Shown in pieces: positions 51,979-62,329 of a stretch of DNA of 64,000 nt. The notes under the pieces are model-generated. The model did not search any database and had not been told where the DNA came from. It saw only the letters and a list, made by a program, of their open reading frames with translations. Source of the DNA: Woeseiaceae bacterium (GTDB taxonomy: Bacteria > Pseudomonadota > Gammaproteobacteria > Steroidobacterales > Woeseiaceae); NCBI GenBank assembly GCA_030065915.1, contig JASJCQ010000004.1, forward strand, positions 248,001 to 312,000, written 5' to 3'. Every line of letters starts with the position of its first letter. Position 1 is the first letter of the stretch. Made by a program: the position numbers and the translations under genes.

Positions 51979-54027
51979 ATGCCACGTTATTCCTCCACTG
52001 CGATCCGCAACATCTGCCTCGTTGGCCAGAGCGCTTGCGGCAAGACCACACTCGTCGAGGCCCTGCTCGAGGCGGGCGGTGTGATCAAGACCCCCGGCAC
52101 GATCGAGCGCGGCAACACGGTCAGCGACTTCGATCCCCTCGAGAAGCAGTACCTGCACTCGCTCTCGTCGAGCGTCGTGAGCTTCGACCACGACGATATC
52201 CACATTAACCTCATCGATACGCCAGGAATGCCGGACTTCATCGGTCAGGCCATTGCCTCGTTCCCGGCCGTCGAGACCGTCGCCGTCGTCATCAACGCCC
52301 GGGAAGGTGTCGAACTCGTCTCCCGACGCATGCTCGAGTGGGCGGCCGAGCGCAAGCTCTGCCGTATGATTATCGTCAACCAGATCGATGCCGATGACGT
52401 GCATCTGCCGGCGCTCGTTGACTCGATTCGCGAAGAGTTCGGGTCAGAGTGCCTGCCCATCAACCTGCCAGCGGACGGCGGCAGCCAGGTCGTGGATTGT
52501 TTCTATCAGCCTGACGGCGATGCCGACTTTTCATCGGTCGCAGAGGCCCACTCGACGATCATCGACCAGGTCGTCGAGGTCGACGAGGAACTGATGGAGT
52601 TGTACCTGGAGCAGGGACAGGACCTGAAGCCCGACCAGTTGCACGATCCGTTTGAACAGGCACTGCGCGAGGGTCACCTGGTACCGATCTGCTTCACATC
52701 GGCGAAGACCGGTGCGGGGGTGGATGAGTTGCTGTCGTTGTGCGAACGCCTGATGCCGAACCCGATGGAAGGCAACCCCAGGCCATTCCAGATCGGCGAG
52801 GGCGACGAGGCCACCGATTTCGCGGCGGAGCCGGACCCCGACAAGCACGTCGTCGCGCATGTCTTCAAAGTCATGGCGGATCCCTTCGTCGGCAAGCTCG
52901 GTATTTTCCGGATTCACCAGGGGACCGTGACCAAAGAAAAGCAGCTGTTCATCAACGACGGGCGCAAGCCGTTCAAGGTCTCGCACCTCTTCAAGCTGGT
53001 CGGCAAGGAGCAGGTCGAGGTCGATGCCGGTATCCCGGGCGACATTTGCGCCGTGGCCAAGGTCGACGGACTGCATTTCGATGCCGTGCTGCACGATTCG
53101 CACGAGGAGGACTACCTGCACCTCGTGCCGCTGCCGTTCCCGGTCCCGATCTTCGGGCTCGCGGTCGGCGCACGCTCCCGCGGCGATGAGCAACGCCTGT
53201 CCAGCTCGCTGGAGAGAATCGCCGATGAAGATCCGTGTCTCGTCATCGAACACGACATCCAGCAAAACGAAACCGTATTGCGTGGCATGGGTGAGCTGCA
53301 CCTGCGCATCGCGCTCGAGCAGATGAAACAACGCTTCAAGGTCGATGCGGACACGCGGCCGCCGCGCATTCCGTATCGCGAGACAATTTCGTCGAATGGT
53401 GACGGCCAGTACCGTCACAAGAAGCAGACGGGAGGCGCGGGACAGTTCGGCGAGGTCTGGCTGCGCGTCGCGCCCCGCGAGCGCGGCGCCGGCTTCAGAT
53501 TCGTCGACCAGGTCAAGGGCGGTGTCATCCCGCACCAGTTCATCCCGGCCGTTGAGAAAGGCGTCCAGCAGGCGATGGCCGAGGGTGCCGTCGCCGGCTA
53601 CCCGATGCAGGACATCGAGGTGACGGTCTATGACGGCAAGCATCACCCGGTCGACTCCAAGGAGGTCGCATTCGTCGCCGCCGGCAAGCGCGCCTTCCAG
53701 GCCGCGGTCGCGACGGCGAAACCGCTGGTTCTGGAGCCTCTCGTCAACCTCGAACTCGCCATACCGGCCGACGCAATGGGCAACGTCTGCGGCGACATCA
53801 CGTCCCGCCGCGGCCACGTCATGGGAACGCGGGCATTACCGCGTGGCGACCTGAGCATCAAGGCGCTGGCGCCACTCTCGGAAATCAGTGATTTTGCGGG
53901 CCGCTTCAAGTCGCTGACCGGCGGCCACGGCAGCTACACGGTCGTTTTCAGCCACTACGAGCGCACTCCCGATACGCTGCAGGCGGAGCTTGCCGCCGAG
54001 TGGTCGGGACACGCTGAGGAGGCCTAG
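51979..54027 (+). CDS. Elongation factor G-like GTPase (EF-G paralogue)
   Basis: A 682-aa translational GTPase with EF-G domain order. ATG 51979 follows GGAGG; the track start is 8 codons early. The G1 loop is GQSACGKTT (about 16-24) instead of AHVDAGKTT, G3 is DTPGMPDF, and G4 reads NQID rather than NKID, so nucleotide recognition may be changed. Domains II-V are seen (HVFKVMADPFVGKLGIFRIHQG, ENETVL-like QNETVLRGMGELHLRIALEQMK, RHKKQTGGAGQFGEVWLRV, VNLELAIPADAMGNVCGDITSRRGHVMG). This matches the EF-G-like family found as a second copy in many bacteria, not the essential fusA, and no ribosomal genes are adjacent. Its exact role is unknown. Confidence 0.9.
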   Translation: MPRYSSTAIRNICLVGQSACGKTTLVEALLEAGGVIKTPGTIERGNTVSDFDPLEKQYLHSLSSSVVSFDHDDIHINLIDTPGMPDFIGQAIASFPAVETVAVVINAREGVELVSRRMLEWAAERKLCRMIIVNQIDADDVHLPALVDSIREEFGSECLPINLPADGGSQVVDCFYQPDGDADFSSVAEAHSTIIDQVVEVDEELMELYLEQGQDLKPDQLHDPFEQALREGHLVPICFTSAKTGAGVDELLSLCERLMPNPMEGNPRPFQIGEGDEATDFAAEPDPDKHVVAHVFKVMADPFVGKLGIFRIHQGTVTKEKQLFINDGRKPFKVSHLFKLVGKEQVEVDAGIPGDICAVAKVDGLHFDAVLHDSHEEDYLHLVPLPFPVPIFGLAVGARSRGDEQRLSSSLERIADEDPCLVIEHDIQQNETVLRGMGELHLRIALEQMKQRFKVDADTRPPRIPYRETISSNGDGQYRHKKQTGGAGQFGEVWLRVAPRERGAGFRFVDQVKGGVIPHQFIPAVEKGVQQAMAEGAVAGYPMQDIEVTVYDGKHHPVDSKEVAFVAAGKRAFQAAVATAKPLVLEPLVNLELAIPADAMGNVCGDITSRRGHVMGTRALPRGDLSIKALAPLSEISDFAGRFKSLTGGHGSYTVVFSHYERTPDTLQAELAAEWSGHAEEA

Positions 54028-54045
54028 ACGGTCGGCGTGCCGGCA

Positions 54046-56196
<2,151 letters not shown>

Positions 56197-56306
56197 CCGG
56201 CCGATTCTAGCGTTTTCCGCGTGTGTCCGACGGTTTGATCCCGAATGTGCGAGGTATGGCCGCTCGAGCAATCGCGGTCGAAAAGCCCCACTCAACAGGC
56301 AATAAA

Positions 56307-56334
56307 GGGCCGAGCCGCTCCTGCGGCTCGGCCC
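56307..56334 (-). terminator. Intrinsic terminator of the repeat lipoprotein gene
   Basis: GGGCCGAGCCGC-TCCT-GCGGCTCGGCCC is a perfect 12-bp stem with a 4-nt loop, 16 bp after the lipoprotein stop (56351) on the minus strand, followed there by TTTATTG. It separates this gene from ygiQ downstream. Confidence 0.85.
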
Positions 56335-56350
56335 AAGGGTCAGCAAATCG

Positions 56351-58042
56351 TCAAAAGGCGCTGCTTTGAGAGGGTTCCTCCGTTGCGGCGGGACTGACCG
56401 TGAACCAGGTGCCGTAAACGCCGTTCACATCCGTGGTTGTCGCGTCGCCTGAGAAGAAGTACAGCGGATCGCCCTGGTAGGTCCACTGGCGTGAGCCGTC
56501 CTCGCGGTCAATGATTGCAAAGTCACCCTGCGGTTTGTCGCTTGCGCCGGCGTAGAGCGGCGGCCAGGTCACGGCGCACCCGCCGTTGCAGTCAGAATCG
56601 CCCGCACCGTCGCCATCGGCGTCATTGCGGTCGTTATCGAAGCGATACAGCGTGAAGCCGGTGCGGTCGCTGAGCGTTTCTGCCCGCTCACCGTTGTCGT
56701 CGACGTCATAGATCATGCCGCGCGCCTCGAAGATCGTTCCGGTCGAGTCGTCGGTGACGGCCTGCAGCGGTGCCGTGCGAGCGAGATGCCAGACGCCGCC
56801 AACTTCGTCGCCGGTGACGTCGCCCGGCGCAACGTCATTAGCGAAGAAATAGAGCGGCTCGGCTTTGAAAGCCCATTGGCGGCTCCCGTCGTCGCGGTTC
56901 ACCAGCGAGAAGTTGCCGCCTGGCGTTGCGCCTGCGTCGGCAAAAACCGGCGGCCAGGTCACGGCGCATCCGCCGTTGCAGTCTGAATCACCGGTGCCAT
57001 CGAGGCCCGAGTCGTTGGCGTCATTGTCAAACACGTACAGGCTGAAGCCAGCCAGCTCTGCACGGTCGAAGGTCTTCTCGCCGTTGGCATCTACGCCCGG
57101 GACGGATGTCGCGCCAGAGAGTATCGGGCCGAGCGACGAGTCGGATGCCTCGATCGGCGCCGGACGGGCGACGTACCAGACGTCGCCGGCGCCTTCGCCG
57201 CGTGTTTCGCCGGGCGCCTGGTCCGGTGCATAGAAGTACAGCGGCAGTCCGTTCAATGCCCACTGCCGAGTCCCGTCGTCACGATCGACGATCGTAAACG
57301 CACCACCGTCGGTTGCGGCCGCATCGGCATACAGCGGTGGCCAGACTTCGGCGCAGCCGGCGTTACAATCGGAGTCGCCGGCGCCGTCACCGTCGGTATC
57401 GTTGCGATCGTTCTCAAACGTGTACAACGTGAAACCCTCGCGATCGAGTCGCTCTGTCGCCTGCCCGCCGGTTCCGTCCGTGTTGAGGACGCTGCCGCGA
57501 CCGACAAACAGAATGCCCTTTGCCGTGTCGTCAACGGCGGCCTGTTGGTACGGGTTCGGCCGCGCGACAAACCAGGCGTCGCCGGAGCCTTCGCCGTTGA
57601 CATCCCCACTCGCGGAATCGCCCGAGAAGGTATACAGCGGCAGTCCCTTGAACGCCCACTGCAGGCTCGTACCGTCGTCACGCGTAATGATCGTGAAAAA
57701 GCCCTCTGCAACCGAGGTCTCGTCGGCCAGCAGCGGTGGCCACGTCGTTGCGCAGGCATCGTTGCAGTCGGAGTCGCCGTTACCGTCGCCGCCCGTGTCG
57801 TTACGATCGTTCTCGAACGTGTACAACGTCAGGCCGTCGCCGGCCTTGCTGAATACGTCGCCGATCGTCGTCGCGGCAGTCGTGCCCGGCGCAGCGACCT
57901 GCGGTGTGTTGGTCAGGGTCGGCTCCGGGTCTTCCGCGGGAGGGGAGTTGCCGGAGTCGTCCGAAGAGCTGGAGCAGCCCGTAAGTACCAGGCTCAAGCC
58001 GGCCGCAAGAAGCGCCAGCGGGCGCAGTGTCGAAACAGTCAT
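56351..58042 (-). CDS. Lipoprotein with four tandem Cys-pair repeats (PF03640-like)
   Basis: A 563-aa lipoprotein starting at ATG 58042 (AGAGGA upstream; lipobox LVLTGC, Cys23). The mature part is four repeats of about 125 residues, each with [18 protein letters not shown], then a [15 protein letters not shown] Cys-x3-Cys unit, a strand ending [12 protein letters not shown] and PLYFFxxD. They match the secreted repeat of unknown function (PF03640-type). Asp-rich DxDGDGxGD loops suggest calcium binding. Some repeat pairs share long nearly identical DNA, so copy number may change. Located at the outer or inner membrane facing the periplasm or outside. It shares a promoter motif with the divergent ECF sigma gene. 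Confidence 0.9.
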   Translation of the reverse strand: MTVSTLRPLALLAAGLSLVLTGCSSSSDDSGNSPPAEDPEPTLTNTPQVAAPGTTAATTIGDVFSKAGDGLTLYTFENDRNDTGGDGNGDSDCNDACATTWPPLLADETSVAEGFFTIITRDDGTSLQWAFKGLPLYTFSGDSASGDVNGEGSGDAWFVARPNPYQQAAVDDTAKGILFVGRGSVLNTDGTGGQATERLDREGFTLYTFENDRNDTDGDGAGDSDCNAGCAEVWPPLYADAAATDGGAFTIVDRDDGTRQWALNGLPLYFYAPDQAPGETRGEGAGDVWYVARPAPIEASDSSLGPILSGATSVPGVDANGEKTFDRAELAGFSLYVFDNDANDSGLDGTGDSDCNGGCAVTWPPVFADAGATPGGNFSLVNRDDGSRQWAFKAEPLYFFANDVAPGDVTGDEVGGVWHLARTAPLQAVTDDSTGTIFEARGMIYDVDDNGERAETLSDRTGFTLYRFDNDRNDADGDGAGDSDCNGGCAVTWPPLYAGASDKPQGDFAIIDREDGSRQWTYQGDPLYFFSGDATTTDVNGVYGTWFTVSPAATEEPSQSSAF

Positions 58043-58113
58043 GGTCGTGTCCTCTTGGCAGTATGCGAGCAGCACTCGCTGTTGTTGATGCCTGCGTTAA
58101 TGCGCTCGAACGA

Positions 58114-58128
58114 GAAAATGGTTCAACG
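58114..58128 (-). promoter_or_regulatory. Shared ECF-type promoter motif, lipoprotein side
   Basis: On the minus strand this reads CGTTGAACCATTTTC, nearly identical (one difference) to the motif facing the sigma gene 41 bp away. TGAACC is a standard ECF -35 core. The start codon of the lipoprotein lies 72 bp downstream. No common -10 is obvious. Confidence 0.6.
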
Positions 58129-58169
58129 CGAGACGGCTGTTGTTGTTTCAGGACGTTTCCGTGCGAACC

Positions 58170-58184
58170 CGTTGAACCTTTTTC
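58170..58184 (+). promoter_or_regulatory. Shared ECF-type promoter motif, sigma side
   Basis: CGTTGAACCTTTTTC lies 46 bp before the sigma ATG. It matches the divergent copy in 14 of 15 bases. The sequence 13-20 bp downstream is CGGGTACG, a possible -10 zone. The pair suggests that the sigma factor reads both promoters. Confidence 0.6.
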
Positions 58185-58230
58185 CTGAATACGGGTACGT
58201 ACCGTGCAAGGAAGACACTGGAATGGCACG

Positions 58231-58821
58231 ATGACGGCACTGTCATTGGCAAATACGGACCACGCTTTGGGCATGACGGCCGCGACGACAGACAATGATG
58301 AGCGTTCCCTGATCGCCCGCATTGCAGATGCGCGTGACACCGCCGCGTTCGAGCGGATGTATCACGACTACCGACGTCGGTTGGGCCCGTTCGTGTATCG
58401 AATGATCCGCGACCCGGCCGCCAACGACGAGGTGTTTAACGACGTCATGCTGGCCGTCTGGCGAAATGCGGCGAGCTTCACCGGCAAGTCGAAGGTGTCG
58501 ACGTGGGTTTTTGGCATCGCATACCGGCAGTGCCTGAAGCATCTACGTGCTCGCCGGTCCACGGTGGAACTCGACGAGTCCATGCACGACGGCGTCGACG
58601 AACGTAAGACGATCGAGCGGCAGGATCTCGTATTGCGCGCCGTCGCAGGTTTGTCGCCTGAACAGCGGCTGGTTATCGAGCTGTCGTACTTCCAGGGCAA
58701 CACCTACGGTGAGATCGCCGAGATCGCCGGCTGTCCCGAAAACACCGTCAAGACGCGGGTGTTTCACGCACGCCGTCGACTGAAAGCCATCATGGTCGAG
58801 CTCGGCGAGCAGGCTCCTTAA
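58231..58821 (+). CDS. ECF sigma factor of an envelope regulon
   Basis: A 196-aa ECF sigma factor. Region 2: RRRLGPFVYRMIRDPAANDEVFNDVMLAVWRNA with FTGKSKVSTWVFGIAYRQCLKHLR. Region 4: LSPEQRLVIELSYFQGNTYGEIAEIAGCPENTVKTRVFHARRRLK. The start is uncertain between GTG 58204, ATG 58231 and ATG 58273; 58231 is used. An anti-sigma candidate follows after 14 bp and then an S8 peptidase gene, and a lipoprotein gene is divergent. The shared promoter motif on both sides of the intergenic region suggests autoregulation and control of the lipoprotein. Confidence 0.92.
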   Translation: MTALSLANTDHALGMTAATTDNDERSLIARIADARDTAAFERMYHDYRRRLGPFVYRMIRDPAANDEVFNDVMLAVWRNAASFTGKSKVSTWVFGIAYRQCLKHLRARRSTVELDESMHDGVDERKTIERQDLVLRAVAGLSPEQRLVIELSYFQGNTYGEIAEIAGCPENTVKTRVFHARRRLKAIMVELGEQAP

Positions 58822-58835
58822 GAGGAACAGTGAAG

Positions 58836-59447
58836 ATGAGCAACAACGTAAGCCAAATGCACTCACGCGAAGCTATCGATAATGAGCTGGAACTCGTCGA
58901 CTACGCGGCCGGTCGCTTGAGCGACGAACAGGCAAGAGCGTTCGAGGCGCGTTTGGCGGTTGATACCGAGTTGGCTGGCAGGCTCGAAGATGAGTACGCA
59001 TTGCGCGAGTCTCTTGAGACGCTTGAATCGACCGGTATGCCGCCAGCCAGGTCTTTCGACGCGATCGCAGGCAAGCTCAACGCGGAGCCCAGGCGCTCTT
59101 CATGGCTGCCGGCAATCGCGGCAGGTATCGTCGCCGTCATTGCGATTGCTTTCGTGATGCAGACCCCGAATGAATCGACAATCGTCCGGGATGGTTTCGA
59201 GACTTTATCGAATGACGGCGCAATGCCTGTAGACGCTGGCAGCCGTATTCGCATCGTGTTTGCTGACAACGTCGATGCGTCCTCTCGCGATGCTGCTGCC
59301 GTGGCTCTTGGGTTCGATATTGTGTCCGGTCCCGGCACGGGCGGCGCTTTCGTCGTAGAGACATCGCAACCGGTGAGTCGCGATCAGCTGCTCGAATGGC
59401 GACAGGATGAGCGCATCGAGCTCGCCGAGCCCATACGCTACGATTGA
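58836..59447 (+). CDS. Single-TM anti-sigma candidate
   Basis: A 203-aa protein starting at ATG 58836 (AGAGGA upstream). The cytoplasmic N-terminal 85 residues have the anti-sigma-like opening NELELVDYAAGRLSDEQARAFEARLAVDTELAGRLEDEYALRE, without a zinc HxxxCxxC motif. One transmembrane helix (LPAIAAGIVAVIAIAFVMQ, about 93-111) leads to a roughly 90-residue periplasmic domain (IRIVFADNVDASSRDAAAVALGFDIVSGPGTGG). Gene order (sigma, this gene, protease) is that of a sigma/anti-sigma pair. The periplasmic domain may sense the signal or be the protease target. Confidence 0.8.
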   Translation: MSNNVSQMHSREAIDNELELVDYAAGRLSDEQARAFEARLAVDTELAGRLEDEYALRESLETLESTGMPPARSFDAIAGKLNAEPRRSSWLPAIAAGIVAVIAIAFVMQTPNESTIVRDGFETLSNDGAMPVDAGSRIRIVFADNVDASSRDAAAVALGFDIVSGPGTGGAFVVETSQPVSRDQLLEWRQDERIELAEPIRYD

Positions 59448-59451
59448 GACC

Positions 59452-60696
59452 ATGATCAGCTTCCGCTCCATCGCCGCCCTGATTGTCGTCGGACTGCTCG
59501 TCGGTGTAGCTGACATGCGGGCAGTCATTGCAGACGAGGCTGACGAATCCAGGGCGGACGAGTGGATCGTTGTTATGACCGACACGCGGTCGAGCCGGCG
59601 CAAGGGTTGGTCGTCCGGCGTCGGCTACTCCGGCAGCTACAACTATGCCAATGATCCGAAGCTCAAGCGTCTTGCGACGAAACTCGCCAGTGACTATAAG
59701 CTCGAAGTCCGGAATCAATGGCCGGTACGTGCGCTTAACGTGCACTGCGTGGTCGTCAAGATCAGCGACGACGTGCAGGCTACCGTCGCGGCGCTCGAGG
59801 AAGACAAGCGCGTCGAGTGGGTCCAGCCCCTGCACGAGTTCGAAGGGCTGGCGGTTGCAACGGGTGAAGCGGCTCCCGCGGCGGAGCCTTATCGGCACCT
59901 TCAATCGTCGCTGGACATCATGAATATCACCGCGCTGGACGATGGATTAAGTGGTGCCGGCATACACATCGCTGTCGTGGACTCGGGTGTCGAGCAGGAT
60001 CACCCTGACATACAGCATGCGTTGGCCGAGCATCACGACTTCGTCGGTACCGGTAGCAGCTCGGAGCGACACGGAACCGGCATCGCCGGGGTCCTCGTCG
60101 CGCATAATCGTAACGGCGTTGGGATCAGCGGGGTCGCGCCGGGCGCGCAGCTACATGCCTATCGGGCGTGCTGGGAATCCGACGACGGTAAGACACGCTG
60201 CAACAGCCTGACACTGTCACTGGCGCTGGACCAGGTCGTAGACGCCGCACCGCATATCGTAAACCTGAGTCTGACGGGTCCGAGAGACCGCCTGTTGGAC
60301 AGGCTCGTCGACCGTATCCTCGAGAACGGCTCGATTGTCGTCGTTGCCCATGATGGAACGACACCGGCTAACAACCGGTTCCCGTCACCACGCCCGGGCA
60401 TCGTTACCGTTCGCGACGGGTCCAAGACAACCAACAATGAACGCGGCGTATTCGCGCCGGGCGACGCCGTGCTGACGGCGCAGCCCGGACACTCGTATGA
60501 CTACATGACCGGAACCTCACTGTCCGCTGCGCACGTCTCCGGCGTCGTGGCGCTGATGCTCGAAGCGAACCCCGAGGTAGACGTCGTCGAGGCATCCACG
60601 ATGCTGGCCGACAGCATTCGCTCGAACGGGGAGGGAGCCAGCATAGACGCCTGCGCAGCGGTTAGTTCCGCCACAGGCAGGGTGCGGTGTCGCTAA
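59452..60696 (+). CDS. S8 family (subtilisin-like) peptidase, atypical oxyanion site
   Basis: A 414-aa exported protease starting at ATG 59452, 4 bp after the anti-sigma stop. N-terminal signal/anchor (IAALIVVGLLVGVADM), a propeptide-like region of about 130 residues, then the catalytic triad: Asp in VVDSGVEQDHPD (about 178), His in RHGTGIAG (about 205) and Ser in GTSLSAAHVSGVVAL (about 353). The oxyanion Asn, normally in a VVAAAGNDG segment, is missing: the sequence is VVVAHDGTT. It may be slow, altered, or specialised. C-terminal Cys residues (DACAA, GRVRC) may pair with others. Converges with the porin gene, overlapping by 4 bp. Likely acts in the same regulon as the sigma factor. Confidence 0.88.
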   Translation: MISFRSIAALIVVGLLVGVADMRAVIADEADESRADEWIVVMTDTRSSRRKGWSSGVGYSGSYNYANDPKLKRLATKLASDYKLEVRNQWPVRALNVHCVVVKISDDVQATVAALEEDKRVEWVQPLHEFEGLAVATGEAAPAAEPYRHLQSSLDIMNITALDDGLSGAGIHIAVVDSGVEQDHPDIQHALAEHHDFVGTGSSSERHGTGIAGVLVAHNRNGVGISGVAPGAQLHAYRACWESDDGKTRCNSLTLSLALDQVVDAAPHIVNLSLTGPRDRLLDRLVDRILENGSIVVVAHDGTTPANNRFPSPRPGIVTVRDGSKTTNNERGVFAPGDAVLTAQPGHSYDYMTGTSLSAAHVSGVVALMLEANPEVDVVEASTMLADSIRSNGEGASIDACAAVSSATGRVRCR

Positions 60697-61364
60697 TACA
60701 CCAGGTAGCTTAGACGCAGCGCGAACGTCGTTCGGCCCGTAACGAAAATGCGCTCAGACTCTTCGTCAACGGCGCTCAGGCCCAGCGACACATCGAATCG
60801 ACCTGCGCGATAGCCGATACCCGCTTCCGCGTAGTAGATGCTCGTATCCCAGGGACCTGTCAGGTAACCGACTCCGCCCGCGAGCAACAGGTACGACGAT
60901 ACCGAAAGCTCGGGCCGCCAGTTGCCTGAAACGATGACGCTGTCGGCGTCCCGGCCGTAATAGTCAGGCGACCACGTTAGCGATGCGGACAACTCCGGGT
61001 TCAGGTGGTAGCTGCCGCGGAGCTCCGTGTAGTCCCAGTTGGAGATATCGAGGAAACGGCTTCGAGCGACGGATAGCTCGACAGCACGATCTCTGTCGAG
61101 TTCGTGAAACCAGCCGACGAAGGCATTCCAGTTCCGCGTCCTTGAAGCATCCAGCGGCGACTCGTTTGAGTAAAAGCCGCTGAGACCAGCGAACCAGCCG
61201 GCAGGTGCGTCGTAGCTTGCGCTTACGCCAAGCGCCGGGCCGCCGTCCGTCAGGCTCTGGCCTCGCTCAACAACATCGGAGAACAGGTGTACCTCAGCGG
61301 ACAGCTCAGCGGAGGCGGGTTGCCACAGCCAGGCGAACAGGAGCAGTGAGCAGCGTTTGAGCAT
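60693..61364 (-). CDS. TorF-like putative outer-membrane porin
   Basis: A 223-aa outer-membrane barrel protein with signal peptide (ends WQPASA-ELS). The early SAEVHLFSDVVERGQSLTDGGPALGVSASYDAPAGWFAGL and the alternating aromatic strands (LRGSYHLNPELSASLTWSPDYYG) match the TorF family of putative porins; the C-terminal strand ends FALRLSYLVY, a terminal aromatic as expected for Bam-inserted barrels. Its 3' end overlaps the S8 peptidase gene by 4 bp. It may be transcribed with the two upstream minus-strand genes. Confidence 0.85.
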   Translation of the reverse strand: MLKRCSLLLFAWLWQPASAELSAEVHLFSDVVERGQSLTDGGPALGVSASYDAPAGWFAGLSGFYSNESPLDASRTRNWNAFVGWFHELDRDRAVELSVARSRFLDISNWDYTELRGSYHLNPELSASLTWSPDYYGRDADSVIVSGNWRPELSVSSYLLLAGGVGYLTGPWDTSIYYAEAGIGYRAGRFDVSLGLSAVDEESERIFVTGRTTFALRLSYLVY

Positions 61365-61388
61365 GGTGTCGGCAGTATAGTACCCGTA

Positions 61389-62306
61389 CTACCTGCCGTC
61401 CCCGAAGTGATATCGGCTTGACCATGCCTCGGTCTCGCCCGGCGCGATCTTCAATCGTATGAAAGGCTCAGGGCAGGCCGCGCGCTCGACGGCCCAGAAC
61501 ACCATGCGAGTGACGGGTGCGTCGCCAATGAACTCAATCGATGCGCCGCTCGGCTCGTGTTTGATCAATGCCCGGTTGTACTCGACGCGCCCTGCGCCTT
61601 CGAATAGCGGAATCCACAGCGACCGGTCGCCCAGTGGCTCCGGAACCTCGACCGTGTTGCCGCGGAACCAGGCGAACTGATTGATGCGTATCGGGATCAT
61701 CGTCGTGAACGGGAATTCGACGCGGTAGTCCGGGCCGTAAGGCAGGTTGTCGATCAGGCTGAAGTTGTGATTGTAGTTGTTGATACTGATCTTCTTTTCG
61801 CCGGAGTTTTCCAACCTGTGAGCGATGATCAGCTCGGATTTCCCGGGCACGAGTGCGATGGTTTTTGTATAGGTGTAGCCCCATCCGCGATCGCCAGCGA
61901 GCTCCTGGGAGAATTCCACACTGTCCGGCGCGTGCCGGATGTCCCACTCTCCGGCTCGAACGATGCGATAGTCGCCTGCGAACTGGTACTCGTCGTCGTT
62001 GCCTTTCTCCAACAGGCCAACGCCGATCTTGACGAACGTCTCCCCTCGGCGGGCCTCGGCAAACCCCATTGGCTCGAACATCGCGAACTCTTCGGCCGGT
62101 CCGCTGACGCAGTCATGGCGCATTGGATCGTGAGTCACGTGCAACGGCGAGTAAAACCGATGCCTGGCCGTTTCGACGTGCTCGATCATGCCGGACCAGT
62201 CGAAGCGCGGCCCACGGTAATAGCCATGCTCGGCATCCGGCACGTAGACGGAGACGCGAAGCCTGCCGTTATCCAGTTCGAGTCGCGGGTAGTCCGTTGC
62301 CGGCAT
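61389..62306 (-). CDS. Galactose-mutarotase-like protein, unknown function
   Basis: A 305-aa soluble protein, mostly beta strands, resembling the aldose-1-epimerase/mutarotase supersandwich fold (PRLELDNGRLRVSVYVPDAEHGYYRGPRFDWSGMIEHVE at the start; KTIALVPGKSELIIAHRLENSGEKKISINNYNHNF in the centre). The paired His residues of mutarotases cannot be assigned with confidence (candidates in NYNHNF and HRLENS). No signal peptide. It is 23 bp downstream of the amidohydrolase gene and 24 bp upstream of the porin gene, probably one transcript. Function not established. Confidence 0.7.
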   Translation of the reverse strand: MPATDYPRLELDNGRLRVSVYVPDAEHGYYRGPRFDWSGMIEHVETARHRFYSPLHVTHDPMRHDCVSGPAEEFAMFEPMGFAEARRGETFVKIGVGLLEKGNDDEYQFAGDYRIVRAGEWDIRHAPDSVEFSQELAGDRGWGYTYTKTIALVPGKSELIIAHRLENSGEKKISINNYNHNFSLIDNLPYGPDYRVEFPFTTMIPIRINQFAWFRGNTVEVPEPLGDRSLWIPLFEGAGRVEYNRALIKHEPSGASIEFIGDAPVTRMVFWAVERAACPEPFIRLKIAPGETEAWSSRYHFGDGR

Positions 62307-62329
62307 TGTGGCGCGAGTGAGAAAGCCGT

